A stretch of DNA of 64,000 bases from JBBRHQ01 sp963720735 (GCA_963720735.1 CAVRGL010000001.1:434001-498000), one strand, 5' to 3'; positions 1 to 8,780 are shown, counted from the first letter of the stretch. Notes: generated by a model not told the origin, from the sequence alone. Numbers and translations are program-made.

Positions 1-190
1 CGGAGAGCTTGCCGGATGCGTGGTCGAGCTCGGTGTCGCGGATCTCGCGGTATTTCGACTCCTTGCGGGCCTCGAGGTCGGCGAGCACCGGGTCCTCTCC
101 TGCCTGCCCCGGCGCCCTGTCGCGAAGCAACGGCCGCAGCACGAAGGCCGCGACCAGGGCGAGGAGCACGGCTCCGAAGAGGACCTCCAC
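1..190 (-). CDS. CcmI-like cytochrome c maturation protein, partial
   Basis: The gene starts at a GTG just behind the ccmF stop and runs off the left edge, so only about 63 N-terminal residues are visible. They form one membrane segment (about residues 3-19) followed by a charged stretch with LEARKESKYREIRDTELD and then ASGKLS. This resembles the anchor plus helical start of the small proteins found beside ccmF in actinobacteria (CcmI/CycH-like). Position directly downstream of ccmF, in the same direction, supports a role in cytochrome c assembly. The rest of the protein is outside the window, so the assignment is tentative. Confidence 0.5.
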   Translation of the reverse strand, partial: MEVLFGAVLLALVAAFVLRPLLRDRAPGQAGEDPVLADLEARKESKYREIRDTELDHASGKLS

Positions 191-193
191 GGG

Positions 194-2443
194 CTAGGCC
201 CGCGAGAGGCCGCGCCCGAGCCGGGCGCCCTGGAAGCTGGTCACCCTGCGGCGGCCGGGGCCGGGTGTGGGCCAGATCCCAATCAGGGCACCGGCGAGGG
301 CGATCAGCCCCCCGATCCACATCCAGGTGACGAGTGGGTCGACGATCACCCGGAAGGTCGCAGCCGCGCCCTCGGCCAGGAAGCTGCGCGCCAGCCGGTC
401 GGCGGTCCGCGACTGCAGGTCGTTGATCTCGGCGAGCGCCGTTTGCCGCAGGGAGGGGTTGGCGGCGGCGCTGCGCATCAGGGCGTTCACCGCGCGGCAC
501 TGCGGCGGGGTCCCAGGCACCGCCCGGACGCAGTCGCTGAAGCCGCGGTCCGCCGCTCTAACCCGTCTCTGGACGCCGGCGATGTTTGGTTGCATCGCCG
601 TCCAGAAGTCGCTGCGGGCGCCGCTCTTCAGGCCTACCTCGCTGGTCGACTCCCCGTCGAAGAAGCTGGCGATGCTCCTGGTCGGGGCACCGGTCGGGCG
701 GAAGTAGCGCCGGCTCGGGCTGAGCAGGGCGAACTGCTTTCCGTTGCGCTGCACGTCGAGCACGGCTCCGAAGGTCAGCGCCTCCCGGTCGACGCTCACC
801 GTTGGGCGATCGTAGGTGACCCGGTAGTCGCCGACCGCGGCGCTCTGCCCGGGCTTCAGGATGACGTCGCGATTCGTCTGGAAGCTGGAGGACGCGGCGA
901 TCCCGATCAGCAGAACCGCCACCCCGGCGTGGACGATGTAGCCGCCGTAGCGGCGGCGGTTGCGGGCCGCGACCGCGAAGATCGCCGCCGGGATCGAGCC
1001 GCCGGCCACCTCGCGCCGCGCCTTGCCGCCGCGCCAGAACTCCTGTGCCAGCGCGGCCAGTGCGAAGAAGGCGAAGACGAACAGCGCGAAGGCCCACGGC
1101 TTGTGCGTCGCATCACTCGCCAGCGCCAGGACAACCCCGCCGCCCGCGGCGACCGCCGCGGGCCAGACGAAGACCCGTTTCGCCGCTGAGGCGCTCACCC
1201 GGCGCCAGGCGAGCAGCGGGCCGATCCCCGTGAACAGCACAAGGAGGATCGCCAGCGGGGTCGTGTAGTGATCGAACCAGGGGGCAGCGAGGGAGGCCTT
1301 GTCGCCTGTGAACAGCTCGGAGATCAGGGGGAAGAAGGTCCCCCAGAAGATCACCGCGGTCATCGCCACCAGCAGCAGGTTGTTGACCAGGAAGACGGAC
1401 TCGCGGGAGGCGAGCGAGTCGATCCGCTTCTCGCTGCGCAGATCGTCGAGCCGGGTGGCGATCAGCACAGTCGAGCCGATCAGGACGACCGCGATCAGGC
1501 CGAGGATGTAGGGGCCGACTGTCGAGTCGCCAAAAGCATGAATCGACTGGAGCACGCCGGATCGCACCAGGAAGGTCCCGAGCAGCGCGAGCGAGAAGGT
1601 CGCCGTGATCAGCGAGACGTTCCAGACCTTCAGCATCCCCCGCTTCTCCTGGACCATGATCGAGTGCAGGAACGCCGTGCACATCAGCCAAGGCATCAGC
1701 GCCGCGTTCTCGACCGGGTCCCATGCCCAGTAGCCGCCCCAGCCGAGCTCGGTGTAGGACCAGCGCGCGCCGAGCAGCAGGCCGATGCCGAGGAAGGTCC
1801 AGGCGATCAGCGCGAACCGCCGGGTGGTGCGGATCCAGGCGGCATCAAGGCGGCGCGTGATCAGTGCCCCGACCGCGAACGCAAACGGGATCGTCAGCGA
1901 GACGTATCCCGAGTAGAGCATCGGCGGGTGGATCATCATGCTCGGGTGCTGGAGGAGCGGCGTCAGGCCGATGCCGTCCGCCGGCACCGGGGAGACGGTC
2001 GCGAACGGGTTGACGTTCTTGGCGAAGAGCATCAACCCGACGAAGAAGGTCGCCACTCCCATCAAGACCGCGGTCGCGTAGGGAACGATCTCGCGCAGCC
2101 GGTTGCGGGTGGCGAAGAGGGCGGCGCTGGAGGCCATCGAGAGCACCCAGGCCCAGAGCAGCAGCGACCCCTCCTGGCTCGACCACATCGCCGCCAGCTT
2201 GTAGAAGGTCGGCGTCTCCAGCGAGGAGTGCTGGGCAACGAGGTTGAAGGAGAAGTCGTCGCTGACGAAGGCGATCTCGATCACGACGACGCACACCGTG
2301 AGCAGGGCGCAGAGCGCGTACACGGCGCGGCGGGACGAGTCGACCCAGCGCCGGTCGCCGTGGCGGCCGATCAACGCCGCGACCGCGGCGTAGATCGCGG
2401 TCAGCAGGGCAAGCGCAAGTGCGGCGCTGCCGAGGCTATTGAT
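194..2443 (-). CDS. ccmF: Cytochrome c heme lyase subunit CcmF
   Basis: Large polytopic membrane protein of the CcmF/CcsA heme-handling family, which passes heme to apocytochrome c outside the membrane. The WWD signature WGGYWAWDPVENAALMPWL lies about 230-250 residues in, with many hydrophobic segments around it and a large extracytoplasmic C-terminal loop. It follows ccmE with an 8-nt overlap. No ATG, GTG or TTG lies at the expected start. An in-frame ATC at 2443-2441 sits 6 nt behind a GGAGG and gives the N-terminus INSLGSAALALALL, starting at the first membrane helix. The only canonical upstream start, ATG at 2512, would add 23 Ser/Arg-rich residues inside ccmE. Family call is sure; start is not. 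Confidence 0.93.
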   Translation of the reverse strand: MNSLGSAALALALLTAIYAAVAALIGRHGDRRWVDSSRRAVYALCALLTVCVVVIEIAFVSDDFSFNLVAQHSSLETPTFYKLAAMWSSQEGSLLLWAWVLSMASSAALFATRNRLREIVPYATAVLMGVATFFVGLMLFAKNVNPFATVSPVPADGIGLTPLLQHPSMMIHPPMLYSGYVSLTIPFAFAVGALITRRLDAAWIRTTRRFALIAWTFLGIGLLLGARWSYTELGWGGYWAWDPVENAALMPWLMCTAFLHSIMVQEKRGMLKVWNVSLITATFSLALLGTFLVRSGVLQSIHAFGDSTVGPYILGLIAVVLIGSTVLIATRLDDLRSEKRIDSLASRESVFLVNNLLLVAMTAVIFWGTFFPLISELFTGDKASLAAPWFDHYTTPLAILLVLFTGIGPLLAWRRVSASAAKRVFVWPAAVAAGGGVVLALASDATHKPWAFALFVFAFFALAALAQEFWRGGKARREVAGGSIPAAIFAVAARNRRRYGGYIVHAGVAVLLIGIAASSSFQTNRDVILKPGQSAAVGDYRVTYDRPTVSVDREALTFGAVLDVQRNGKQFALLSPSRRYFRPTGAPTRSIASFFDGESTSEVGLKSGARSDFWTAMQPNIAGVQRRVRAADRGFSDCVRAVPGTPPQCRAVNALMRSAAANPSLRQTALAEINDLQSRTADRLARSFLAEGAAATFRVIVDPLVTWMWIGGLIALAGALIGIWPTPGPGRRRVTSFQGARLGRGLSRA

Positions 2444-2834
2444 TCTTCGCCTCCGAGAACTTCGAGGGGCACTTGGTGACGAGAGTGTCGCGATCGCCGA
2501 CGAACGTGCCATCGCGGAGCTCGCCGGTCAGGACTATCTCCCTTCCCCCGCGGAAGGGGTCGGGGATCGTGCCCCGGTAGGAGACCGGGATGCTGCGGCC
2601 GCCATCGCGGTCGGAAACGCGGAACCTCAGCGAGTCCTCGCCGCGGCGAACGGTCCCCGGCACGACCTTGCCGGTCATCTCGTAGCTCTGCCCGGGCGCC
2701 GCGCTGAGCAGCTGCGACGGCTCCTTCGCTTCGGTGGAGGCGCTGAACGAGGTGTAGACGAGAGCTGCCGAGAGCAGCACGGCGGCGCCGAGCGCGACGA
2801 TCAGGCGTATCTGGCGCTTCCTTGCCGGGTCCAT
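2436..2834 (-). CDS. ccmE: Heme chaperone CcmE, Cys-type
   Basis: Periplasmic-side heme chaperone that takes heme from CcmC and delivers it to CcmF. About 132 residues: N-terminal anchor helix (residues 10-27) followed by an OB-fold with GQSYEMTGKVVPGTV and the RFRVSD strand. The C-terminal heme site reads CPSKF, where Escherichia coli has HxxxY; a CxxxY form is known from archaeal and Desulfovibrio CcmE, so this is the Cys type with Phe in place of Tyr. The start is the ATG of MDPARKRQ. The 3' end overlaps the start region of ccmF. Confidence 0.9.
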   Translation of the reverse strand: MDPARKRQIRLIVALGAAVLLSAALVYTSFSASTEAKEPSQLLSAAPGQSYEMTGKVVPGTVRRGEDSLRFRVSDRDGGRSIPVSYRGTIPDPFRGGREIVLTGELRDGTFVGDRDTLVTKCPSKFSEAKNQ

Positions 2835-2900
2835 GGGCCCGCCGGGGATTATCGCAAGGCGGCCGTGAGCACGGCGGAGTCGATCTGGAAGAATCGCGCC

Positions 2901-3608
2901 ATGGCAGCGAGCGATCCGGTCCTCCTGATCACCGGCGCCGGCAGCGGGATCGGCGCCGCGACGGCAAAGGCCGCCGCCGACAGCCATCGACTGGTCCTCG
3001 CCGGGCGCCGGCCCGAGCCGATCAGGGCACTTGCCGAAGAGCTGGGCGGCCAGGGACGGGCGCTGGCGGTCGCCTGCGACGTCACCGAGCCCGAGCAGGT
3101 CGAGGGCATGACAAGCGCCGCGCTGGAGAAGTTCGGCCGGATCGACGCGGTCTTCGCCAACGCCGGGTTCGGTGCCTCCCGCGGCTTCCTCGAGGAATCG
3201 GTCGAGCACTGGCGCTCGATGATCCTCACCAACGTCTTCGGCGTCGCCCTGACGATCCGCGCCACCCTGCCCCACCTGCTCGAGCGCGGCGACGGCCACT
3301 ACCTTGTCACCAGCTCGGTCGCCGGCCGCAGGGCGATCCCCGGGTCGCTCTACTCGGCGACGAAGTGGGCGGCGACCGCGATGGGAGAGGCACTGCGGGC
3401 GGAGCTGCGGACGATGCACGAGAACACCGCCATCAAGGTGACGCTGATCGAGCCCGGGATGGTCGACACGCCGTTCTTCGACAACCGCCCCGGGGACCGG
3501 GCGCTGAGCGACACGGACATCGCCCGGGCGGTGATCTTCGCGCTCGAGCAGCCGGAGGGGGTCGACGTCAACGAGATCCTAATCCGGCCGACGCAGCAGC
3601 CGACCTGA
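2901..3608 (+). CDS. Short-chain dehydrogenase/reductase
   Basis: Classical SDR of 235 residues, an NAD(P)-dependent oxidoreductase of unknown substrate. The Rossmann motif TGAGSGIG is near residue 10, NAG near residue 84, and the catalytic Ser-Tyr-Lys set is SSVAG followed by YSATK near 150. The arginine in AGRRPEP after beta-2 suggests NADPH preference (inference). It is divergent from ccmE and its stop codon directly abuts that of the convergent glycosyltransferase, with no room for a terminator. Nothing nearby indicates its substrate. Confidence 0.88.
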   Translation: MAASDPVLLITGAGSGIGAATAKAAADSHRLVLAGRRPEPIRALAEELGGQGRALAVACDVTEPEQVEGMTSAALEKFGRIDAVFANAGFGASRGFLEESVEHWRSMILTNVFGVALTIRATLPHLLERGDGHYLVTSSVAGRRAIPGSLYSATKWAATAMGEALRAELRTMHENTAIKVTLIEPGMVDTPFFDNRPGDRALSDTDIARAVIFALEQPEGVDVNEILIRPTQQPT

Positions 3609-4640
3609 TCAACCGCTGCGGAGCAGCGCCTGCACCAGCCGCCAGTACGCCCGCAGGACGATGCGGGCGGGGGCGCTGCGGGCGATCGGGTGGATGAAGG
3701 GCGAGGCGAGGTCCGGGGTCAGCCAGCGCGCGAATTCGGCCGTGCCTATCGCCCGTTGCGCCTGGATCGCGCGGCGCTCGCGCAGCAGCCGGGGCATCCA
3801 GGCGGCCAGGTCGGCGAAGGAGCCCAGCTTGGCCGCGCCCCAGCCCCCCGCGGCGGCGATCGGGATCAGGGCAAGTTCGGTGAGCGCAAGGGCGGGCGCC
3901 AGCAGGGCCAGCAGCGGCGTCGGGTAGACGCGGATCAGGAAGGCCCAGCGGTTGCGCTCGAGCCGACGCCACTTCGCCTGGCCACCGCCGAAGCTGTAGT
4001 CGTGATCGACGACGGCGCGAGGCTCCAGCCCGACCCTGCCGCCGAACAGCCTGAGGCGCATCGAGAGGTCGATGTCCTCGTGGTAGAGGAAGAAGGGGGC
4101 CGAGAACCCGCCGATCTCGCGCCAGCGCCGCAGCGGCATCGCCAGGCAGGCACCCGAGGCCGCAGCGACCTCCTGCGGCTCGATCTCGCCGGGCATCGGC
4201 TCGCCGTGGCGACCCGCCCAGGCGATCCCGGTGAAGTGCACGGGGTTGCCGAGGCTGTTCACTGTCGCTCCCCCCTCGCAGGCGATCGCGGCCATCCAGG
4301 CCTCCCAGTCGCGGCCCTCGACCCAGGGCAGCCGGATCGCCTGGCCGAAGCCCGGGAGCGGCTTCGCATCGGGGTTGAGCACCACCAGGAGCTCGCCGGA
4401 GGCGAGCTCCGCCGCGGCGTCGCAGCCCGCCGCGAAGCCCGAGTTCGTATCCAGCTCCACCAACCTCGCCCCCGGGGCGAGCGTGCGCACCACCTCGGCG
4501 CTGGCGTCGGTCGATGCGTTGTCGGCGACGATCAGCTCGTCGCCGTCGCCCAGCTCGCCGACCAGCGCTGGCAGGATCCGGCTCAGCTCGGCCGCCGAGT
4601 CATGGGAGACGATGACGACGCTCAGCGACGGCGTTGGCAC
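3609..4640 (-). CDS. Family 2 glycosyltransferase
   Basis: GT-A fold glycosyltransferase of 343 residues, similar in layout to rhamnosyltransferases that build cell-surface glycans. The N-terminus VVIVSHDSAAEL and ADNASTD are nucleotide-sugar binding motifs; LNPDAKP carries the DxD-type metal site; FFLYHEDIDLSMRLRLFGG is the typical acceptor/catalytic ED motif around residue 190. A hydrophobic stretch near residues 240-265 could be membrane associated. It stands alone between two convergent neighbours and the donor sugar cannot be read from sequence. Confidence 0.85.
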   Translation of the reverse strand: MPTPSLSVVIVSHDSAAELSRILPALVGELGDGDELIVADNASTDASAEVVRTLAPGARLVELDTNSGFAAGCDAAAELASGELLVVLNPDAKPLPGFGQAIRLPWVEGRDWEAWMAAIACEGGATVNSLGNPVHFTGIAWAGRHGEPMPGEIEPQEVAAASGACLAMPLRRWREIGGFSAPFFLYHEDIDLSMRLRLFGGRVGLEPRAVVDHDYSFGGGQAKWRRLERNRWAFLIRVYPTPLLALLAPALALTELALIPIAAAGGWGAAKLGSFADLAAWMPRLLRERRAIQAQRAIGTAEFARWLTPDLASPFIHPIARSAPARIVLRAYWRLVQALLRSG

Positions 4641-4786
4641 GCCCGCACAGTACCCACAGGCGGGACCCTGCGATCGGGCTCGCCCGCGTCGCCAGGGACC
4701 TATAGCCTCCCGTTAGATGCGCATGCCCCGCTCCACCGGGCCGCGCACCAGCTGAGTACCACTATCAACGCGAAAGGACTGAGCAG

Positions 4787-5182
4787 GTGGCATTAGCCGA
4801 ATACACGTTTGGCCAGGCGCTCCTGACCGTCTTCGAGATCGCCCTGTTCGTGATCTGGATCTGGATCATGATCACGATCCTGATCGACGTCTTCCGCGAC
4901 CACGAGCTCTCAGGATGGGGGAAGGCGATATGGGTCTTCTTCCTGGTCTTCGTGCCGTTCCTGGCGGCGCTGATCTACCTGATCGCTCGGGGAAGCGGCA
5001 TGCGCGAACGGGCGATCAAGGAGCAGGCCGACCAGAAGAAGCACTTCGACGAGTACGTCCGCACCACCGCCGGAACCACGGAGGTCGACGAGCTGCACAA
5101 GCTCAACGACCTCAAGGAGAAGGGCGGGATCTCGGCGGAGGAGTACGAGTCGATGAAGGCCAAGGTCCTGGCCAGGGGCTAG
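4787..5182 (+). CDS. PLDc_N / SHOCT domain membrane protein
   Basis: Small protein of 131 residues with two membrane segments (about 8-32 and 44-66) in the PLDc_N arrangement, then a charged linker and a C-terminal SHOCT domain with LHKLNDLKEKGGISAEEYESMKAKVL. SHOCT domains are short oligomerisation modules; PLDc_N hairpins anchor such proteins. The GTG start at 4787 has an AAAGGA nine bases upstream. Function unknown; its neighbours give no pathway. Confidence 0.85.
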   Translation: MALAEYTFGQALLTVFEIALFVIWIWIMITILIDVFRDHELSGWGKAIWVFFLVFVPFLAALIYLIARGSGMRERAIKEQADQKKHFDEYVRTTAGTTEVDELHKLNDLKEKGGISAEEYESMKAKVLARG

Positions 5183-5201
5183 GGCCTGCCGGACGCCCGG
5201 G

Positions 5202-5229
5202 CCGGTCGGGGCCGCTGTGCCCCGGCCGG
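5202..5229. terminator. GC-rich hairpin between convergent genes
   Basis: CCGGTCGGGGC pairs with GCCCCGGCCGG (11 bp with one T-G pair) around a 6-nt loop. It lies between the SHOCT gene on plus and the copper-protein pair on minus, where a bidirectional terminator is expected. There is no T-run, which is common in high-GC genomes. Confidence 0.4.
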
Positions 5230-5297
5230 CCGGTCGGGGCAATCGCCCGAGGGGCGGGCGCGCTCTGCCGGCGCTAACGCCGCGCCGGGAAGTTCAA

Positions 5298-6857
5298 TTA
5301 GTTGACGACCCGGAAGGCGCCACGCATCAGCGGGTGGATGCGGCAGAAGTAGGTGTAGGTGCCCACCGGGAGGTTCTTCGGGGTAGTCCAGGTCGTTCGC
5401 CCGACGGTGGGCGCCGCGCCGACTCCGTCGAGGTTCCCCAGCTGGCCCGAGTCGAAGCGGTACTTGCCGTTCGGGACCGGGTAGGCGATCCCGGTGGAGC
5501 CGTTGCAGGGCGCCGCGCATGAGGTCAGCGAGTGCCACTCCTGGCGCGCGGCGTCGGGGGCGGCGAGCTCGAAGGTCAGCGACTGACCCTGCTTGACGAC
5601 CGGGGGCCGGCCCTGGGCGCCAGGGATCCGTAAGTCACCGGCCCCGTACTCGAAGCCGCTGATCAGGAAGGGATCGCCGGTGGTGGCGCCGGACGGAAGC
5701 TTTCGCGGATCGGGGAGGTCGGTCGCCCTGCCGCCGTGGAAGTTGTTCTCGGGCAGGTGGCCATGGGTGACCTTGCCAGGGTAATCGACCTTGGTCTTGA
5801 ACGGGTCACGGCCGTTCTCGGCGCCGGGGACCCAGTAGACGACCATGATCCCCATCGACTCGTACCAGGAGGCGAGCTTGGTCTCGTAGGTTGCCTGGAT
5901 GTTCAGTCGGTCGCCCTTCTTCACCTGGACCATCCAGTCCGGCGGCGTGCCCTTCATCGCCATGTCCCAGGAAATCGGTCCCGCCGGCTCGAAATATTTG
6001 GCATGGGAGCGGAACAGGTGCACGGTGTTCCCCTTCACCCTCGGCGCCTTCTCCCAGCAGGCGCGCCGCGCCTCGACGTGGCGCTTGCTGTTGCACTTCG
6101 GTCCGGCATAGGCGGCGCCGGAGCGAGTCAGGGAGAGGTCGGTGTAGAGGCCGCCGGTGTGGACATGGCCAGCCGTGGAGATCAGCACGCCGTCCTGACC
6201 CAGCGTCCGCTGGTTCTTGTGGACCCCGGGCCGATAGGCATTGGGATCGTCGCGCGGGTAGGTGAACTTGCCGTTCTCGCCCGAGCCCTTGTACACATCG
6301 AAAACCGGATAGATCTTGCCCGCCTCAACGTCCATCCAAATCGGGCGGGCAGCCGTTATCTGGGCCGCCGCGGGTGAGCTGTCGGGAATGAAGTCGATCG
6401 TGTACCGGATGTCGAGCTTCATCGGCTGCGAGGTGAGATTGTGGATCATGTGGTTGAGCAGCCAGCTGTCGCTCGTCTTGTAGCGATAGCCGTAACCCCG
6501 CGGGAACTCCATGATCGTCTTCTCCTCGCCGGTGGCGGCGAAGAGATCCCCGGTGGTCGTGTTGATCCATACTCCGTGGTGGAACATCACGTGGTCTGAC
6601 CTCGGTGCATGGCCCTTTCTGGGACCGCTGGCCCAAACAAGATCGGGCTTCATGCGGACGATGTAGCCGTCGGACGGCGGGCGCTCGCTACCGGTCACGG
6701 GTCTGTACGCGATCCGGTTCTGCCCGGGATCGACGGTGATCGGGCCGACGTCGTATGTAATCCGCTCGACGCCGTCGCCGAGACGCTTGACCGGGCTGTG
6801 CGATGCCTGGGCTGCCGGGGCCGCAATCAGCAGCAGGCCCGCGATCGCCAGCGCCAC
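5298..6857 (-). CDS. Secreted PHM-like copper protein with cupredoxin tail (copy B)
   Basis: 519-residue exported protein, a close paralogue of the next gene upstream. A short signal peptide ends AQA-SH. The large N-terminal part has a motif order like peptidylglycine alpha-hydroxylating monooxygenase (PHM): MFHHGVWIN, FPRGYGYRY, LLNHMIHNL, GHVHTGGLY and YESMGIMVVYW, which would supply the CuA histidines and the CuB His-x-His plus Met. The last 120 residues are a cupredoxin with WHSL, then YFCRIHPLMRG giving His, Cys, His and Met ligands. The GTG start has an AGGAGG only a few bases upstream and no positive n-region, so the start is uncertain. Function is inferred, not known. Confidence 0.7.
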   Translation of the reverse strand: MALAIAGLLLIAAPAAQASHSPVKRLGDGVERITYDVGPITVDPGQNRIAYRPVTGSERPPSDGYIVRMKPDLVWASGPRKGHAPRSDHVMFHHGVWINTTTGDLFAATGEEKTIMEFPRGYGYRYKTSDSWLLNHMIHNLTSQPMKLDIRYTIDFIPDSSPAAAQITAARPIWMDVEAGKIYPVFDVYKGSGENGKFTYPRDDPNAYRPGVHKNQRTLGQDGVLISTAGHVHTGGLYTDLSLTRSGAAYAGPKCNSKRHVEARRACWEKAPRVKGNTVHLFRSHAKYFEPAGPISWDMAMKGTPPDWMVQVKKGDRLNIQATYETKLASWYESMGIMVVYWVPGAENGRDPFKTKVDYPGKVTHGHLPENNFHGGRATDLPDPRKLPSGATTGDPFLISGFEYGAGDLRIPGAQGRPPVVKQGQSLTFELAAPDAARQEWHSLTSCAAPCNGSTGIAYPVPNGKYRFDSGQLGNLDGVGAAPTVGRTTWTTPKNLPVGTYTYFCRIHPLMRGAFRVVN

Positions 6858-6890
6858 CCCCCTCCTGTCGGACGAGACACCCCGATCAGC

Positions 6891-8540
6891 CTAATTAATG
6901 ACCCTGAAGGCGCCGCGCATCGACGGGTGGATGCGGCAGAAGTAGGTGTAGGTGCCTATCGGGAGGTTCTTCGGCGTCGTCCAAGTCGTTCGGCCGACCG
7001 TCGGCGGGTCGCCGCGGCCGTTGAGGTTGCCGAGCTGGCCGGAGTCGAATTGGTACTTGCCATTGGGGATCGGATAGCCGATTCCGGTGGAGCCGTTGCA
7101 GGGCGCCGAGCATGAGGTCAGCGAGTGCCATTGCTGGCGGGCGGCATCGGGTGCGGCGAGCTCGAAGGTCAGCGACTGACCCTGCTTGACGACCGGGGGC
7201 CGACCCTGGGCCCCTGGTATGCGATAGTCGCCGGCCCCGTACTCGAAGCCGCTGATCAGGAAGGGGTCGCCGGTGGTGGCTCCGGCCGGGAGCGTCCGCG
7301 GATCGGGAAGGTCGGACCCCTTGCCGCCGTGGACGTTGTTCTCGGGAAGGTGGCCGTGGGTGACCTTGCCGGGGTAGTCGACCTTGGTCTTGAACGGGTC
7401 ACGGCCGTTCTCGGCGCCCGGGGCCCAGTAGACGACCATGATTCCCATCGACTCGTACCAGGAGGCGAGCTTCGACTCGTAGGTTGCCTGGATGTTGAGG
7501 GTGTCGCCCTTCTTCACCTGCACCTGCCAGTCCGGACGAGTGCCCTTCATCGACAGGTCCCAGGAAACCGGCCCCCTCGGCTCGTAGTACTTCGCCATTG
7601 AGCGGAACAGATGAACGTGGTCGCCCTTGACGCGAGGCGCGTTCGCCCAGCAGGCGCGGCGAGCCTCGGCCCGGCGCTTCGTGTTGCACTTCGGCCCGGC
7701 GTACTTGGCGCCCTGACGGGTCAAAGAGAGATCGGTATAGAGGCCTCCAGCATGCACATGGCCCGCGGTGGAGGCCAGCACCCCGTCTTCGGGCACGGTC
7801 CATAGGTTCTTGTGTACGCCGGGCGGATAGGCGTTCGGATCGTCCCGCGGGTAGGTGAACTTGCCGTTCTCGCCGGATCCCTTGTGGACGTCGAACACCG
7901 GATAGATGCTTCCTCTCTGAACGTCCATCCAGATCGGCTCTATCGGCTTGATGCTCGCCGCCTGCGGCGCGGTGTCGGGGATGAAGTCGATCGTGTACCT
8001 GACATCGAGCTTCATCGCCTTCGAGCTGAGGTTGTGAAGCATGTGGTTGAGCAGCCATACGTCGCTCGCCTTGTAGCGGTAGCCGTAACCCTGCGGGAAC
8101 TCCATGATGGTCTTCTCCTCGCCGGTTGCGAAGAAGAGCTGACCGAAGGGACTGTTCGTCCGCGACAGGTTAATCCAGACGCCGTGGTGGAACATCACGT
8201 TGATCGACTGCGGCGGGTGGCCCTTGCGCGGCCCGTTGGCCCAGACCAGGTCGGGCTTCATGCGAAGGATCCAGCCGTCCACCGCGGGCTTCTCGGAGCC
8301 GGTAATCGGCTTGAACGCGATCCGGTTCTGGCCTGGGGCGACATCGATCGGCCCGATCGTGTAAGTGATCCGCTCGACGCCGTCCGGGAGGCGCTTGGCC
8401 GGCGCGTGAGAGCCCGGGAGGTGCACCGCCTGCCTTCGGAGCGCCTGTTTTTGGGAGGCGGCCTGTGCTATGGGTGCAGCCACAAGGATGGCGCCTGCAA
8501 GCACCATCGCTCCCGCTGCACTCCAAATCCGTCGCGCCAC
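6891..8540 (-). CDS. Secreted PHM-like copper protein with cupredoxin tail (copy A)
   Basis: 549 residues, first gene of the tandem pair, 33 nt upstream of copy B and similar to it through nearly its full length, including at DNA level, so the pair looks like a recent duplication. Signal peptide with Arg-rich start and AQA-AS cleavage site. It carries the same motif series as PHM copper monooxygenases (MFHHGVWIN, FPQGYGYRY, LLNHMLHNL, GHVHAGGLY, YESMGIMVVYW) and the same type 1 cupredoxin end (WHSLTSC, YFCRIHPSMRG). It differs from copy B by an N-terminal insert and a short insertion after the HH motif. Could act as a copper-dependent oxidase or as copper storage; substrate unknown. Confidence 0.7.
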   Translation of the reverse strand: MARRIWSAAGAMVLAGAILVAAPIAQAASQKQALRRQAVHLPGSHAPAKRLPDGVERITYTIGPIDVAPGQNRIAFKPITGSEKPAVDGWILRMKPDLVWANGPRKGHPPQSINVMFHHGVWINLSRTNSPFGQLFFATGEEKTIMEFPQGYGYRYKASDVWLLNHMLHNLSSKAMKLDVRYTIDFIPDTAPQAASIKPIEPIWMDVQRGSIYPVFDVHKGSGENGKFTYPRDDPNAYPPGVHKNLWTVPEDGVLASTAGHVHAGGLYTDLSLTRQGAKYAGPKCNTKRRAEARRACWANAPRVKGDHVHLFRSMAKYYEPRGPVSWDLSMKGTRPDWQVQVKKGDTLNIQATYESKLASWYESMGIMVVYWAPGAENGRDPFKTKVDYPGKVTHGHLPENNVHGGKGSDLPDPRTLPAGATTGDPFLISGFEYGAGDYRIPGAQGRPPVVKQGQSLTFELAAPDAARQQWHSLTSCSAPCNGSTGIGYPIPNGKYQFDSGQLGNLNGRGDPPTVGRTTWTTPKNLPIGTYTYFCRIHPSMRGAFRVIN

Positions 8541-8562
8541 GAGGAGCAGCCTACCACTACGC

Positions 8563-8578
8563 CGTGATATGTGTCACG
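8563..8578. promoter_or_regulatory. CRP-like palindrome upstream of copper-protein pair
   Basis: CGTGA-TATGTG-TCACG is a perfect 5+5 palindrome with the N6 spacing of CRP-family operators (consensus TGTGA-N6-TCACA), extended one base on each side (C/G). It lies 23-38 bases upstream of the start codon of the first PHM-like gene. Operator role is inferred. Confidence 0.4.
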
Positions 8579-8647
8579 GATCGATGTCGAATTCCTCCCG
8601 GGGCGTTTGGACAATGCGGCGCATCGGCCGCCATGCCCCGCCGCGAA

Positions 8648-8719
8648 GCGGACGACGGGTCTCGAACCCGCGACCTCGAGCTTGGGAAGCTCGCGCTCTA
8701 CCAGCTGAGCTACGTCCGC
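8648..8719 (-). tRNA. tRNA-Gly(CCC)
   Basis: Complete 72-nt cloverleaf on the minus strand. The acceptor stem GCGGACG pairs with CGTCCGC; D arm is GCTC-AGCTGGTA-GAGC; anticodon arm is CGAGC-TTCCCAA-GCTCG with anticodon CCC; T arm is GCGGG-TTCGAGA-CCCGT. No CCA is encoded. It decodes GGG glycine codons, useful in this GC-rich genome. Confidence 0.95.
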
Positions 8720-8780
8720 GCCCGCTGGATTCTAAGCGCGGCGGGCGCTCCGGCCCGCCCCTCTATCTACGCTGTGGCGC

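Noticed and set aside
1268..2479. 403-codon plus-strand frame over ccmF
   Set aside because: Antisense to ccmF with no domain; composition typical of a shadow.
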